Shown: positions 33,733 through 43,957, counted from the stretch's first letter. The stretch: DNA of 64,000 bases from Metabacillus_B sp050107715 (GCF_050107715.1 NZ_JBNILN010000014.1:23851-87850), one strand, 5' to 3'. Numbers and translations are program-made. The notes: generated by a model not told the origin, from the letters alone.

Positions 33733-36700
33733 TTAATCTACAGTAACCGTGTCCTGGCTCGATTGAACTTGTGAGATTGGCTGTACTTTACGGTAGCGGT
33801 TCATACCTGTACCGGCAGGAACCAATTTACCGATGATTACATTCTCTTTTAGTCCGAGAAGCTCGTCACGTTTTCCTTTGATTGCTGCATCTGTCAGGAC
33901 ACGAGTTGTTTCCTGGAAGGATGCGGCAGACAGGAAGGAATCTGTTTCAAGTGATGCTTTCGTAATTCCAAGAAGGATTGGACGGCCTGTAGCAGGACGC
34001 TTCCCTTCAATGAGAACCCGCTTGTTTGCATCTGTAAACTGATGAATATCCAACAGTGTTCCAGGCAACACATCCGTATCTCCGGCATCAATCACCCGGA
34101 TTTTGCGGAGCATTTGGCGGACCATAACCTCTACGTGCTTATCGCCGATTTCTACCCCTTGCATACGGTATACTTTCTGCACTTCACGAAGGAGGTATTC
34201 CTGCACAGCCTGAGTATCTTTTACTTTCAGAAGTTCTTTCGGATCGATTGAACCTTCAGTAAGCTCCTGGCCGCGTTTCACTTTATCACCCTCTGCAACT
34301 TTCAGACGGGCATTGTATGGAGCAGTGTACGTACGGGATTCAACGTCTCCCTGAACGACAATCTCCTGCTGTTTTTCCCTGATTTCATTTACTTCGGTTA
34401 CGACACCGTCAATTTCAGAAATCGTAGCCTGACCTTTAGGGTTACGGGCTTCGAACAGCTCCTGGATACGAGGAAGACCTTGAGTGATGTCATCCCCCGC
34501 AACTCCTCCGGTATGGAACGTACGCATAGTAAGCTGTGTTCCAGGCTCACCGATGGATTGGGCAGCGATGATTCCGACAGCCTCACCGACCTCAACGTCA
34601 GACCCGGTCGCAAGGTTGCGGCCGTAGCATCGTTTACACACACCATGGCGTGTGTTGCACGTAAATGCAGAACGGATCCATACTTGCTCAATTCCTGATT
34701 CTACAATCTGCAGAGCAATATCTTCCGTAATCAGTTCATTTTCCTCAACAAGAAGAGCTTCTGTTTCAGGGTGGTGAATGTTTCTGCGTGCATAGCGTCC
34801 GATAAGACGTTCTTCAAGTTTTTCAATGACCTCTGTACCTTCTTTGATTGATTCTGCAAGAAGTCCGCGGTCTGTACCGCAGTCGTCATCACGGATGATA
34901 ACATCCTGGGCAACATCAACAAGGCGGCGTGTCAGGTAGCCTGAATCGGCAGTTTTAAGGGCGGTATCGGCAAGACCTTTACGCGCACCATGGGTGGAAA
35001 TAAAGTATTCCAATACCGTTAAGCCTTCACGGAAACTGGACTTGATCGGAAGTTCGATGATTCGTCCAGCCGGGTTAGCCATCAATCCGCGCATTCCGGC
35101 AAGCTGTGTAAAGTTAGATGCGTTACCACGGGCTCCCGAGTCACTCATCATGAAGATCGGGTTGCGCGTATCCAGGGTTTTCATCAATTTGCCTTGAATG
35201 GTATCCTTCGCAGCACTCCAGATCGAAATCACGCGCTCATAGCGCTCTTCTTCTGTAATCAGACCGCGTCGGAACTGCTTAAGAACGTTATCTACCTTCG
35301 CTTGCGCTTCAGTCAGAATTTCTTCCTTCTCACGCAATACGACGATATCCGCCACACCAACCGTAATACCGGCTTTTGTAGAATATCTGAATCCCAAATC
35401 CTTTAGACGGTCAAGCATCCTGGACGTTTCAGTAATCTGGAACTTTTTAAAGATCTCAGCGATGATGCTTCCAAGGATGCCTTTTTTAAATGGGGGCACC
35501 AATTCCTGCTTGGAAATGTATTCTTTTACATCAACGGTAGAATCAACAAAATACTTTTCAGGCGTTTTCTCTTCAATATTCCCCTTGCTCGGTTCATTCA
35601 TATAAGGGAATGAGCCTGGAAGGATTTCATTGAAGATCAATTTCCCTACAGTCGTCAGAAGAAGCTGTTTTTCCTGCTCTTCTGTGAACGTTTGATTGCT
35701 AAGAGATGATGCAGCTACTGCAATACGGGAATGCAAATGGACGTATCCATTCTGGTAAGCAATAAGAGCCTCGTTTGTATCTCTGAAGATCATCCCTTCT
35801 CCGACTGCATCTTCGCGCTCCATCGTCAGGTAATAGTTACCGAGAACCATATCCTGGGACGGCGTTACAACCGGTTTACCATCTTTAGGGTTCAAGATGT
35901 TCTGGGCTGCCAGCATAAGGATGCGGGCTTCTGCCTGAGCTTCAGCTGAAAGCGGTACGTGGACAGCCATTTGGTCACCGTCAAAGTCAGCGTTGTATGC
36001 TGTACATACGAGCGGGTGAAGACGGATGGCACGGCCTTCAACAAGAGTCGGTTCGAATGCCTGAATCCCCAATCTGTGAAGCGTTGGTGCACGGTTCAAT
36101 AGAACAGGGTGCTCCTTAATAACGGATTCAAGTACATCCCAGACTTCAGGCTGAACGCGCTCGATTTTGCGCTTAGCACTTTTGATGTTGTGGGCAAGAC
36201 CTTTTTCAACAAGCTCTTTCATAACAAAAGGCTTAAACAGTTCAAGTGCCATCTCTTTTGGAAGTCCGCACTGATACATTTTCAGATTCGGTCCGACAAC
36301 GATTACGGAACGGCCTGAGTAATCAACACGCTTACCAAGCAAGTTCTGGCGGAAACGCCCTTGCTTCCCTTTAAGCATGTGGGAAAGCGATTTGAGCGGA
36401 CGGTTACCCGGACCTGTTACCGGACGGCCTCTTCTTCCATTGTCAATTAAAGCATCTACAGCTTCCTGCAGCATGCGTTTTTCATTTTGAACGATAATGC
36501 TTGGAGCCCCAAGGTCAAGCAGGCGCTTCAGCCGGTTGTTCCGGTTGATTACCCGGCGGTAAAGGTCATTCAGGTCAGACGTAGCAAAACGTCCGCCGTC
36601 AAGCTGTACCATCGGACGCAGTTCAGGAGGAATAACAGGAAGGACATCAAGAATCATCCAGGAAGGGTTGTTTCCGGATCCGCGGAACGCTTCCAAAACT

Positions 36701-37332
36701 TCCAGACGTTTGATTGCACGTGTACGGCGCTGGCCTTGTGCAGTTTTTAAGTCTTCCTTCAGCTGCTCTACATCCCGATCCGGGTCAATATCCATAAGAA
36801 GCTTTTTGATGGCCTCAGCTCCCATGGAAGCCTGGAACGTGCTGCCGTATTTATCACGGTAGGCGCGGTACTCTTTCTCAGAAAGAAGCTGTTTCTTTTC
36901 AAGAGGAGTGTCACCCGTATCCGTTACTACATAAGAAGCAAAGTAGATTACTTCTTCAAGAGCACGGGGAGACATGTCCAGTACAAGACCCATACGGCTC
37001 GGAATTCCTTTAAAATACCATATGTGGGATACAGGAGCTGCCAGCTCAATATGTCCCATGCGCTCACGGCGAACCTTGGCGCGTGTTACTTCAACTCCGC
37101 AGCGGTCACAGACTACACCTTTATAGCGGACACGTTTGTATTTACCGCAATGGCACTCCCAGTCCTTTTGAGGGCCGAAAATACGCTCGCAGAACAAACC
37201 GTCTTTTTCAGGCTTAAGTGTCCGGTAGTTGATTGTCTCCGGCTTTTTCACTTCACCGAAAGACCATGAACGAATCTTATCAGGTGATGCAAGTCCGATG
37301 TTCATATACTCAAAATTATTAACATCTAGCAA
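33733..37332 (-). CDS. rpoC: RNA polymerase subunit beta'
   Basis: The protein is 1199 residues from the TTG at 37332 (reads LLDVNNFEYMNIGLASP), which has GGGAGGT seven bases upstream and matches the family start. An in-frame ATG 21 bases further up encompasses that site. The zinc ribbon (CHCGKYKRVRYKGVVCDRCG) near residue 60, the catalytic NADFDGDQM aspartates and the trigger-loop region are present. The second zinc site CNTRHGVCKRCYG is also intact. It follows rpoB by 175 bp. Confidence 0.98.
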   Translation of the reverse strand: MLDVNNFEYMNIGLASPDKIRSWSFGEVKKPETINYRTLKPEKDGLFCERIFGPQKDWECHCGKYKRVRYKGVVCDRCGVEVTRAKVRRERMGHIELAAPVSHIWYFKGIPSRMGLVLDMSPRALEEVIYFASYVVTDTGDTPLEKKQLLSEKEYRAYRDKYGSTFQASMGAEAIKKLLMDIDPDRDVEQLKEDLKTAQGQRRTRAIKRLEVLEAFRGSGNNPSWMILDVLPVIPPELRPMVQLDGGRFATSDLNDLYRRVINRNNRLKRLLDLGAPSIIVQNEKRMLQEAVDALIDNGRRGRPVTGPGNRPLKSLSHMLKGKQGRFRQNLLGKRVDYSGRSVIVVGPNLKMYQCGLPKEMALELFKPFVMKELVEKGLAHNIKSAKRKIERVQPEVWDVLESVIKEHPVLLNRAPTLHRLGIQAFEPTLVEGRAIRLHPLVCTAYNADFDGDQMAVHVPLSAEAQAEARILMLAAQNILNPKDGKPVVTPSQDMVLGNYYLTMEREDAVGEGMIFRDTNEALIAYQNGYVHLHSRIAVAASSLSNQTFTEEQEKQLLLTTVGKLIFNEILPGSFPYMNEPSKGNIEEKTPEKYFVDSTVDVKEYISKQELVPPFKKGILGSIIAEIFKKFQITETSRMLDRLKDLGFRYSTKAGITVGVADIVVLREKEEILTEAQAKVDNVLKQFRRGLITEEERYERVISIWSAAKDTIQGKLMKTLDTRNPIFMMSDSGARGNASNFTQLAGMRGLMANPAGRIIELPIKSSFREGLTVLEYFISTHGARKGLADTALKTADSGYLTRRLVDVAQDVIIRDDDCGTDRGLLAESIKEGTEVIEKLEERLIGRYARRNIHHPETEALLVEENELITEDIALQIVESGIEQVWIRSAFTCNTRHGVCKRCYGRNLATGSDVEVGEAVGIIAAQSIGEPGTQLTMRTFHTGGVAGDDITQGLPRIQELFEARNPKGQATISEIDGVVTEVNEIREKQQEIVVQGDVESRTYTAPYNARLKVAEGDKVKRGQELTEGSIDPKELLKVKDTQAVQEYLLREVQKVYRMQGVEIGDKHVEVMVRQMLRKIRVIDAGDTDVLPGTLLDIHQFTDANKRVLIEGKRPATGRPILLGITKASLETDSFLSAASFQETTRVLTDAAIKGKRDELLGLKENVIIGKLVPAGTGMNRYRKVQPISQVQSSQDTVTVD

Positions 37333-37507
37333 GGGGCCTACCTCCCTTTTCATCTTCAGGTTATACCCTTATATCCTGGAGAGTTACATTAAAAACTAAA
37401 GGCTTCAGCATCCGCCTCACAGGTAGAGACCGGACGCTAAAGCCCGGTTCTGAACCCTAAGGCTGCAGGTGTTTTGCGCGCCTGCTGCTTTGCAGCCATT
37501 CCATAAT

Positions 37508-40500
37508 CTATTCTTTCGTAACAGCGTCCTTCTCTTTTTCAGTCGCGACAGCTGCTTCTTCTTCCATTTCTTCTCCGAGAGACAGGCTTTCAGAGGCTTG
37601 AGGATCTTCATCGTCTTCAAGATCTCTCATTTCAATTTCTTTTTCATCGCCGGAAAGAATTTTAACATCCATACCCAAGCTTTGAAGTTCTTTAATCAAT
37701 ACTTTGAAGGACTCAGGAACTCCCGGTTCCGGAACGTTTTCACCTTTGACGATGGCTTCATACGTTTTCACACGTCCTACGACGTCATCCGACTTAACCG
37801 TCAGGATCTCCTGAAGTGTATAGGCGGCTCCATAAGCTTCAAGCGCCCAAACCTCCATCTCTCCGAAACGCTGTCCGCCGAATTGCGCTTTACCTCCGAG
37901 AGGCTGCTGTGTAACGAGTGAGTAAGGTCCGGTAGAACGGGCATGAAGCTTGTCATCAACCATGTGAGCCAGTTTGATCATATACATGATCCCAACGGAT
38001 ACCCGGTTATCAAACGGCTCGCCTGAACGTCCGTCATACAGGACTGTTTTTGCGTCTCTTGCCATTCCGGCTTCTTCAAGCGTAGACCACACATCTTCCT
38101 CGCGCGCTCCATCGAATACCGGTGATGCCACATGAATGCCCAGGTAGCGTGCGGCCATACCGAGGTGAAGCTCGAGTACTTGCCCGATGTTCATACGGGA
38201 TGGTACACCCAGTGGGTTAAGCATGATATCTACCGGTGTGCCATCTGGAAGATACGGCATATCTTCTTCCGGAAGGATACGGGAGATAACCCCTTTGTTA
38301 CCGTGTCGTCCGGCCATTTTATCTCCTTCAGAGATTTTACGCTTCTGAACGATATAAGCACGTACGAGCTGGTTAACTCCAGGTGGCAGTTCGTCTCCAT
38401 CTTCACGGTTGAAGACTTTCACATCAAGGATGATTCCGCCTCCGCCGTGCGGCACTCTAAGGGAAGTATCACGAACCTCACGTGCTTTCTCACCAAAGAT
38501 GGCGTGAAGAAGCCGTTCTTCAGCAGTCAGCTCTGTTACACCTTTAGGTGTTACTTTACCGACAAGCAAGTCGCCATCTTTCACTTCTGCACCGACACGG
38601 ATGATTCCGCGTTCATCAAGGTTACGGAGTGCGTCTTCCCCAACGTTTGGAATATCTCTTGTGATTTCTTCAGGTCCAAGCTTCGTATCACGTGCTTCGG
38701 ACTCATATTCTTCAATGTGAATAGAAGTGTAAACATCGTCTTTCACAAGACGTTCGCTCATGATGATGGCATCTTCATAGTTATAGCCATCCCATGTCAT
38801 GAACGCAACCATAACATTGCGGCCAAGAGCCAGTTCGCCTTTTTCCATAGAAGGTCCGTCAGCAAGAATTTCCCCTTTTACTACTTCATCGCCTTCACTT
38901 ACGATCGGACGCTGGTTGTAGCAAGTCCCCTGATTGGAACGGATAAACTTCAGCATGCTGTATTTATCAAGGTTGCCCTTTACTTTATTGCCGTCCACTT
39001 CATCATAGCGGCGGACATAAACGTTCTTCGCTTCTACTTTTTCAACGATCCCTGGGTGCTTACAGATAACAGCGGCACCTGAATCTTTACCTGAAACGTA
39101 TTCCATACCCGTCCCGACAACAGGTGCTTCCGGCTGCATCAATGGAACAGCCTGACGCTGCATGTTCGCTCCCATCAGGGCACGGTTGGAGTCATCGTTT
39201 TCAAGGAAAGGAATACATGCTGTTGCAGCAGATACTACCTGCTTAGGAGATACATCCATATAATCGACGCGGTCACGTGCTACAACCGTGTTTTCACCAC
39301 GGAAACGCGCAACGATTCCGTCGTCTAGGAATGTACCGTCATCACCAAGGCGGGCATTTGCCTGCGCCACTACATAGTTATCCTCTTCGTCAGCTGTCAG
39401 ATAATCAATGCGGGCCGTCACTTTTCCTGTATCCGGATCTACACGGCGGTAAGGCGTTTCAATGAATCCGAAGCGGTTTACCTTTGCGTAGCTGGACAAG
39501 GAGTTGATCAAACCAATGTTTGGTCCCTCAGGCGTTTCAATAGGACACATACGGCCGTAGTGGGAATAGTGAACGTCACGCACTTCGAAGCCGGCACGCT
39601 CACGAGTCAGACCGCCGGGTCCAAGCGCTGACAGACGGCGTTTATGCGTCAGCTCAGCAAGCGGGTTCGTCTGATCCATAAACTGAGAAAGCTGAGAGCT
39701 TCCAAAGAACTCTTTAATGCTTGCAATAACCGGGCGGATATTAATCAGCTGCTGAGGTGTGATTGTATTTGTATCCTGAATGGACATACGCTCGCGCACC
39801 ACGCGCTCCATACGGGACAGCCCGATGCGGAATTGATTCTGCAGCAATTCTCCAACTGAGCGGAGACGGCGGTTCCCAAGGTGATCGATATCATCCGTGT
39901 CGCCTACTCCATGAAGAAGGTTAAAGAAATAGCTGATTGAGGAGAGAATATCTGCCGCAGTGATGTTCTTGACCGTTTCCTCCACATAAGCGTTTCCGAT
40001 TACGTTAATCACGTGCTCGCCTTCCGGATCATTTGGAGAGTAAATTTTAATAGATTGAAGAGTTGTTTCGTCTGTCACCACTCCGTTTGAGGGGTTAACA
40101 GATTTGAATCCCACTCCGCTCTCAAGGTTAGGAATAATGCGGTCCAGGGTTCTGCGGTCAATAATCGTACCCTTTTCAGCGATGATTTCCCCTGTTTCAG
40201 GGTCAGCCAATGATTCTGCAAGGCGCTGATTGAAAAGGCGGTTCTTTATATGAAGCTTTTTATTAATTTTATAGCGTCCAACACTCGCAAGGTCATAACG
40301 CTTCGGATCAAAGAAGCGCGACTCCAAAAGGCTTTTCGCATTATCAACTGTAGGAGGTTCTCCCGGACGAAGGCGTTCATAGATTTCAAGGAGCGCTTTT
40401 TCCGTAGTCTCTGTGTTATCTTTTTCAAGAGTGTTGCGTAAGTATTCATTCTCACCGAACAGCTCGGCGATTTCTTGATCAGAGCCAAACCCTAGGGCAC

Positions 40501-41089
40501 GCAAAAGAACCGTAACTGGCAGTTTCCGAGTACGATCAATCCGTACATATGCTACATCCTTTGCATCGGTTTCGTACTCCAGCCAAGCGCCACGGTTTGG
40601 AATGACTGTTGCTGTAAAGCCTCTTTTACCATTCTTGTCGACTTTACCGCTGAAATATACACTCGGCGAACGAACCAGCTGAGATACGATAACACGCTCA
40701 GCTCCATTAATTACGAAAGTTCCCGTTTCGGTCATTAGAGGGAAATCCCCCATGAAGACGTCCTGGTCTTTCACTTCGCCTGTTTCTTTGTTGATCAAAC
40801 GGACTTTCACGCGTAACGGAGCAGAAAAGGTTACATCGCGTTCCTTAGATTCCTCAACGGAATACTTTGGCTCACCAAGGCTGTAATCAATAAACTCTAG
40901 CGAGAGGTTGCCGGTGAAATCCTCAATTGGAGAGATATCCTGAAACATCTCTCTGAGTCCCTCATCAAGAAACCACTGATAGGAAGCGGTTTGGATCTCA
41001 ATGAGATTCGGCAATTCTAATACTTCGCTAATGCGTGCATAACTTCTGCGTTGGCGGTGCCGTCCATACTGAACTAGTTGACCTGTCAA
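37508..41089 (-). CDS. rpoB: RNA polymerase subunit beta
   Basis: The protein is 1193 residues from the TTG at 41089 (reads LTGQLVQYGRHRQRRSYARI), eight bases after GAGGGG; the GTG at 41098 overlaps that site. The rifampicin region GSSQLSQFMDQTNPLAELTH, then KRRLSALGPGGL, is wild type. The C-terminus is an acidic tail (LEDDEDPQASESLSLGEEME). It forms the catalytic pincer with beta'. Confidence 0.98.
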   Translation of the reverse strand: MTGQLVQYGRHRQRRSYARISEVLELPNLIEIQTASYQWFLDEGLREMFQDISPIEDFTGNLSLEFIDYSLGEPKYSVEESKERDVTFSAPLRVKVRLINKETGEVKDQDVFMGDFPLMTETGTFVINGAERVIVSQLVRSPSVYFSGKVDKNGKRGFTATVIPNRGAWLEYETDAKDVAYVRIDRTRKLPVTVLLRALGFGSDQEIAELFGENEYLRNTLEKDNTETTEKALLEIYERLRPGEPPTVDNAKSLLESRFFDPKRYDLASVGRYKINKKLHIKNRLFNQRLAESLADPETGEIIAEKGTIIDRRTLDRIIPNLESGVGFKSVNPSNGVVTDETTLQSIKIYSPNDPEGEHVINVIGNAYVEETVKNITAADILSSISYFFNLLHGVGDTDDIDHLGNRRLRSVGELLQNQFRIGLSRMERVVRERMSIQDTNTITPQQLINIRPVIASIKEFFGSSQLSQFMDQTNPLAELTHKRRLSALGPGGLTRERAGFEVRDVHYSHYGRMCPIETPEGPNIGLINSLSSYAKVNRFGFIETPYRRVDPDTGKVTARIDYLTADEEDNYVVAQANARLGDDGTFLDDGIVARFRGENTVVARDRVDYMDVSPKQVVSAATACIPFLENDDSNRALMGANMQRQAVPLMQPEAPVVGTGMEYVSGKDSGAAVICKHPGIVEKVEAKNVYVRRYDEVDGNKVKGNLDKYSMLKFIRSNQGTCYNQRPIVSEGDEVVKGEILADGPSMEKGELALGRNVMVAFMTWDGYNYEDAIIMSERLVKDDVYTSIHIEEYESEARDTKLGPEEITRDIPNVGEDALRNLDERGIIRVGAEVKDGDLLVGKVTPKGVTELTAEERLLHAIFGEKAREVRDTSLRVPHGGGGIILDVKVFNREDGDELPPGVNQLVRAYIVQKRKISEGDKMAGRHGNKGVISRILPEEDMPYLPDGTPVDIMLNPLGVPSRMNIGQVLELHLGMAARYLGIHVASPVFDGAREEDVWSTLEEAGMARDAKTVLYDGRSGEPFDNRVSVGIMYMIKLAHMVDDKLHARSTGPYSLVTQQPLGGKAQFGGQRFGEMEVWALEAYGAAYTLQEILTVKSDDVVGRVKTYEAIVKGENVPEPGVPESFKVLIKELQSLGMDVKILSGDEKEIEMRDLEDDEDPQASESLSLGEEMEEEAAVATEKEKDAVTKE

Positions 41090-41183
41090 CTGATTCACCC
41101 CTCAGTTCATGCATATTGGATCTGTAAAAAGCATCAAACTAGTCACCCTAGCAAATCATGCTTCTACAAGTAAATAACAAAAC

Positions 41184-41209
41184 AAAAAAGGGTTTCTGTT
41201 AAGAAAACC
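41184..41209 (-). terminator. Weak terminator/attenuator-like hairpin before rpoB
   Basis: On the minus strand GGTTTTC and GAAACC flank a six-base loop and are followed by CTTTTTT, 95 bases before the rpoB start. It may trim read-through from the upstream gene or attenuate rpoB. The neighbouring 41099-41342 gap holds nothing else recognised. Confidence 0.5.
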
Positions 41210-41342
41210 ACATTTTTTTGAACGAACAGATTCTATAAGTTTTCCCACATATGCTAAATTTATACATTTATTATGTAATTTAGACATTTGCAGAAATTTA
41301 AACATTGGCATTTTATAATATTAACATGCCCAAAAATACGAG

Positions 41343-41945
41343 TCAATCTTTTTTAGCTCTAATAATATAGTAGCCTTTTTTCTTCTGCACGACGCCGACT
41401 TCTTCAAAATGCTCTTCCAATTTAGCGACAGCAGATGGAGCGCCTTGTTTTTTCTGAATCACAGCCCAAAGTTCTCCGCCGCTGACCAGGTGATCAAAGC
41501 CTTTTTCCAAAATTTCATGGACAACTTTTTTCCCTGCCCTTATCGGAGGATTCGTTACGATCGCGGCATACCGTTGATCTTTGGCTTGCGTGTACAAATC
41601 ACTTTGAAAAATCGAGACATTTGAAATTTGATTAAGCGCTGCATTTTCTTTTGCAAGCTCTATCGCTCTTGCATTAATATCCGCCATATCCACATGGCGG
41701 CTTGGAAACTTTTTCGCAAGCGCCAGTCCAATTGGACCGTAGCCGCATCCCATATCAAGGATGCTTCCAGCCGGCTCCGGCATTTCAAAAGCATCAATCA
41801 GAACTCTCGAACCAAAATCGACTTCATTTTTTGAAAACACACCTGAATCACTGCGGAATGTAAAGGAATGGCCAGCCAGTTCAAATGCCCAGCTCTTCTT
41901 GCTGCTTTGTACAGCAGGATTCTCAGAGTAGTAATGATCGCTCAT
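41343..41945 (-). CDS. Class I SAM-dependent methyltransferase, RsmC/YbxB-like
   Basis: The protein is 200 residues. The SAM-binding motif ILDMGCGYGPIGLALAKKF is at about 62-80, and the catalytic NPPIRAGKKV motif (NPPY-like, near residue 131) is typical of N-methylating rRNA enzymes. In B. subtilis the gene ybxB lies between rplL and rpoB, as here. It probably methylates an exocyclic amino group of G in rRNA; the exact target is not shown. Confidence 0.85.
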   Translation of the reverse strand: MSDHYYSENPAVQSSKKSWAFELAGHSFTFRSDSGVFSKNEVDFGSRVLIDAFEMPEPAGSILDMGCGYGPIGLALAKKFPSRHVDMADINARAIELAKENAALNQISNVSIFQSDLYTQAKDQRYAAIVTNPPIRAGKKVVHEILEKGFDHLVSGGELWAVIQKKQGAPSAVAKLEEHFEEVGVVQKKKGYYIIRAKKD

Positions 41946-42053
41946 TGTCTTACCTCCTCATGGGAGCTTTGAGAGTATATTCTATCATTTCGGGGAAGCA
42001 GCTTGCCAAGATTTTAGCCCGCGCTCTAATAGGGAAGTTCTTTCTTTTGGTAG

Positions 42054-42085
42054 AAAAAAGCCCGCCTTTGAACAGCGGGCTTTTT
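42054..42085 (-). terminator. Terminator after rplL
   Basis: The stem AAAGCCCGC/GCGGGCTTT with A/T runs on both sides lies 17 bases from the rplL stop. It separates the rplJL transcript from the methyltransferase gene and can act on both strands. Confidence 0.85.
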
Positions 42086-42101
42086 CTTATATAGAAAGGA
42101 A

Positions 42102-42467
42102 TTACTTAACTTCTACGCCAGCGCCAACTTCTTCAAGTTTAGCTTTAAGCTCTTCAGCTTCTTCTTTAGCAATGCCTTCTTTGATTGCTTTTGGAGTGTT
42201 GTCAACCAATTCTTTTGCTTCTTTAAGACCAAGACCAGTGATTTCACGAACCACTTTGATAACCTTGATTTTTTGAGCTCCAGCAGATTCAAGGATCAGG
42301 TCAAATTCAGTTTGCTCAGCAGCAGCTTCACCAGCTCCAGCTCCGCCCATCATAGCTACAGGAGCAGCAGCAGTTACACCAAATTCTTCTTCGATAGCTT
42401 TAACAAGATCGTTCAGTTCTAGAACTGTCATATTTTTGACAGCTTCAATGATTTGTTCTTTAGACAT
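42102..42467 (-). CDS. rplL: 50S ribosomal protein bL12 (L7/L12)
   Basis: The protein is 121 residues from MSKEQIIEAVKNMTVLELND, preceded by GGAGG; the longer frame adds eight residues of leader. The N-terminal dimerisation helix, the Ala/Gly hinge (AAPVAMMGGAGAGEAAA) and the C-terminal factor-binding domain are canonical. Four or six copies form the stalk that recruits translational GTPases. Confidence 0.97.
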   Translation of the reverse strand: MSKEQIIEAVKNMTVLELNDLVKAIEEEFGVTAAAPVAMMGGAGAGEAAAEQTEFDLILESAGAQKIKVIKVVREITGLGLKEAKELVDNTPKAIKEGIAKEEAEELKAKLEEVGAGVEVK

Positions 42468-42514
42468 TATATTTTCCTCCTTATTTTTCAATCAAATTTT
42501 ATAGAAATACGGGA

Positions 42515-43015
42515 TTAAGCGCCTTGTTCTTCTTTTTGCTCAGCAACTGCTTTGTTGACAAGAGCAAAGTTGCGGATTGGAGCTTGAAGAACGCTAAGCA
42601 ACATAGAAAGCAAGCCTTCGCGGGAAGGAAGTTCAGCAAGAGCTTTAATTTCCTCAACGGATGCAATGTTGCCTTCAATGACACCAGCTTTGATTTCCAA
42701 AGCTTCGTTCTTTTTCGCAAATTCGTTCAAAACTTTTGCAGGAGCTACAACGTCTTCTGTGCTGAATGCGATCGCATTCGGTCCAGTAAGCGCGTCGTTA
42801 AGGCCTGAAAGTTCAGCTTTTTCCACTGCACGGCGAGTCATCGTGTTTTTGTAAACTTTGAATTCTACGCCAGCTTCACGAAGAGATTTACGAAGTTCAG
42901 TCACTTGTGCTACAGTCAGTCCGCGGTAGTCCACTACAATTGTAGATTTGCTGTCGCGGAACTTTTCTGTGATTTCATCAACGATTTGTTTCTTTGATTC
43001 GATAATGCTGCTCAT
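42515..43015 (-). CDS. rplJ: 50S ribosomal protein uL10
   Basis: The protein is 166 residues from MSSIIESKKQIVDEITEKFR with AGGAGGTG upstream. The frame opens further to 43063 but that part is leader. It binds L12 dimers through its C-terminal helix and the 23S GTPase-associated centre through its N-terminus. It is cotranscribed with rplL, 47 bp apart. It is preceded by a leader with a terminator. Confidence 0.97.
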   Translation of the reverse strand: MSSIIESKKQIVDEITEKFRDSKSTIVVDYRGLTVAQVTELRKSLREAGVEFKVYKNTMTRRAVEKAELSGLNDALTGPNAIAFSTEDVVAPAKVLNEFAKKNEALEIKAGVIEGNIASVEEIKALAELPSREGLLSMLLSVLQAPIRNFALVNKAVAEQKEEQGA

Positions 43016-43225
43016 TGTTACACCTCCTGTAGAATGATTGTCATTATACCGTTCGGTTCGCATGAAAAAGCCCCCATGCTAGACATGGAGGCGCCGTTTA
43101 TACATGAGCATAGAATGCAGTCTGTACAATATGGTCACACCTCGGCAGGAAATTAAGCTAAAATCAGCACCTGCTGTCTGCGGTATAATTATCTTATTAA
43201 GTTATCGTTTTTAAACAACAATGTG
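43016..43225 (-). promoter_or_regulatory. rplJ (L10) leader with attenuator
   Basis: The 210-base leader RNA from the promoter at 43227 ends in an intrinsic terminator (43065-43092). Upstream lie the paired GCTGATTTTAGC-like and CAGGTG/CTGCC segments. Its position and structure fit the L10 leader of Firmicutes, in which L10(L12)4 binds and promotes termination. The rplJ ribosome binding site lies just after the terminator. Confidence 0.65.
43065..43092 (-). terminator. Attenuator hairpin in the rplJ leader
   Basis: GCCTCCATG and CATGGGGGC form a 9-bp stem with one G-U and a TCTAG loop, followed by TTTTT, 50 bases before the rplJ start. Confidence 0.75.
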
Positions 43226-43226
43226 A

Positions 43227-43255
43227 ATTATATACGAACTTCTATAAGAAGTCAA
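43227..43255 (-). promoter_or_regulatory. Sigma-A promoter of rplJL
   Basis: TTGACT (43255-43250) and TATAAT (43232-43227) are 17 bp apart on the minus strand, directly after the rplA stop. Confidence 0.85.
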
Positions 43256-43258
43256 CAA

Positions 43259-43957
43259 TTATTTTGCAGAGAAGCTGGAAGAATCAACTTTGATTCCAGG
43301 GCCCATAGTGGACGTTACAGCAACACTCTTCATGTAAGTGCCTTTCGCTGCAGCTGGCTTCGCTTTGATCATGGTGTCATAAACTGTCGTGAAGTTTTCA
43401 ACAAGCTTGCTGTCTTCGAAAGAAACCTTACCGATTGGAACATGGATGATACCGGCTTTGTCAACGCGGTATTCCACTTTACCAGCTTTGATTTCATTAA
43501 CAGCTCTTTCAACTTCAAATGTTACAGTTCCTGTTTTCGGGTTCGGCATAAGTCCTTTTGGTCCCAATACGCGGCCAAGCTTACCAACTTCACCCATCAT
43601 GTCAGGAGTCGCAACGATTACATCAAAGTCAAACCAGCCTTGCTGGATTTTCGTGATGAACTCGGAATCTCCAACATAATCTGCTCCTGCAGCTTCTGCT
43701 TCTTTCGCTTTTTCGCCTTTAGCGAAAACCAAAACTTTTTGAGTTTTACCAGTTCCGTTTGGAAGCACAACTGCTCCACGGATTTGCTGGTCATTTTTAC
43801 GAGGGTCTACTCCAAGACGGAAAGCAACCTCTACTGTTGCGTCAAATTTCGCCGTGTTTGTTTTCTTAACCAAATCAACAGCTTCTGTTACAGGGTACGT
43901 TTTCGAACGGTCTACAAGCTTTGCAGCTTCTGTATACTTCTTGCCTTTTTTAGCCAT
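43259..43957 (-). CDS. rplA: 50S ribosomal protein uL1
   Basis: The protein is 232 residues from the ATG at 43957 (MAKKGKKYTEAAKLVDRSKT), seven to eight bases after AAGGAGG; the ATG two codons earlier is too close. The PTPDMMGEVGKLGRVLGPKG core binds the L1 stalk. It shares a transcript with rplK, 191 bp apart. The intervening gap contains a CTGGCCGGA/TCCGGACAG dyad near 44020 of unknown use. Confidence 0.97.
   Translation of the reverse strand: MAKKGKKYTEAAKLVDRSKTYPVTEAVDLVKKTNTAKFDATVEVAFRLGVDPRKNDQQIRGAVVLPNGTGKTQKVLVFAKGEKAKEAEAAGADYVGDSEFITKIQQGWFDFDVIVATPDMMGEVGKLGRVLGPKGLMPNPKTGTVTFEVERAVNEIKAGKVEYRVDKAGIIHVPIGKVSFEDSKLVENFTTVYDTMIKAKPAAAKGTYMKSVAVTSTMGPGIKVDSSSFSAK

Noticed and set aside
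38132..39082. A 316-residue plus-strand frame inside rpoB
   Set aside because: It is antisense to the conserved centre of rpoB, with no binding site or family similarity.
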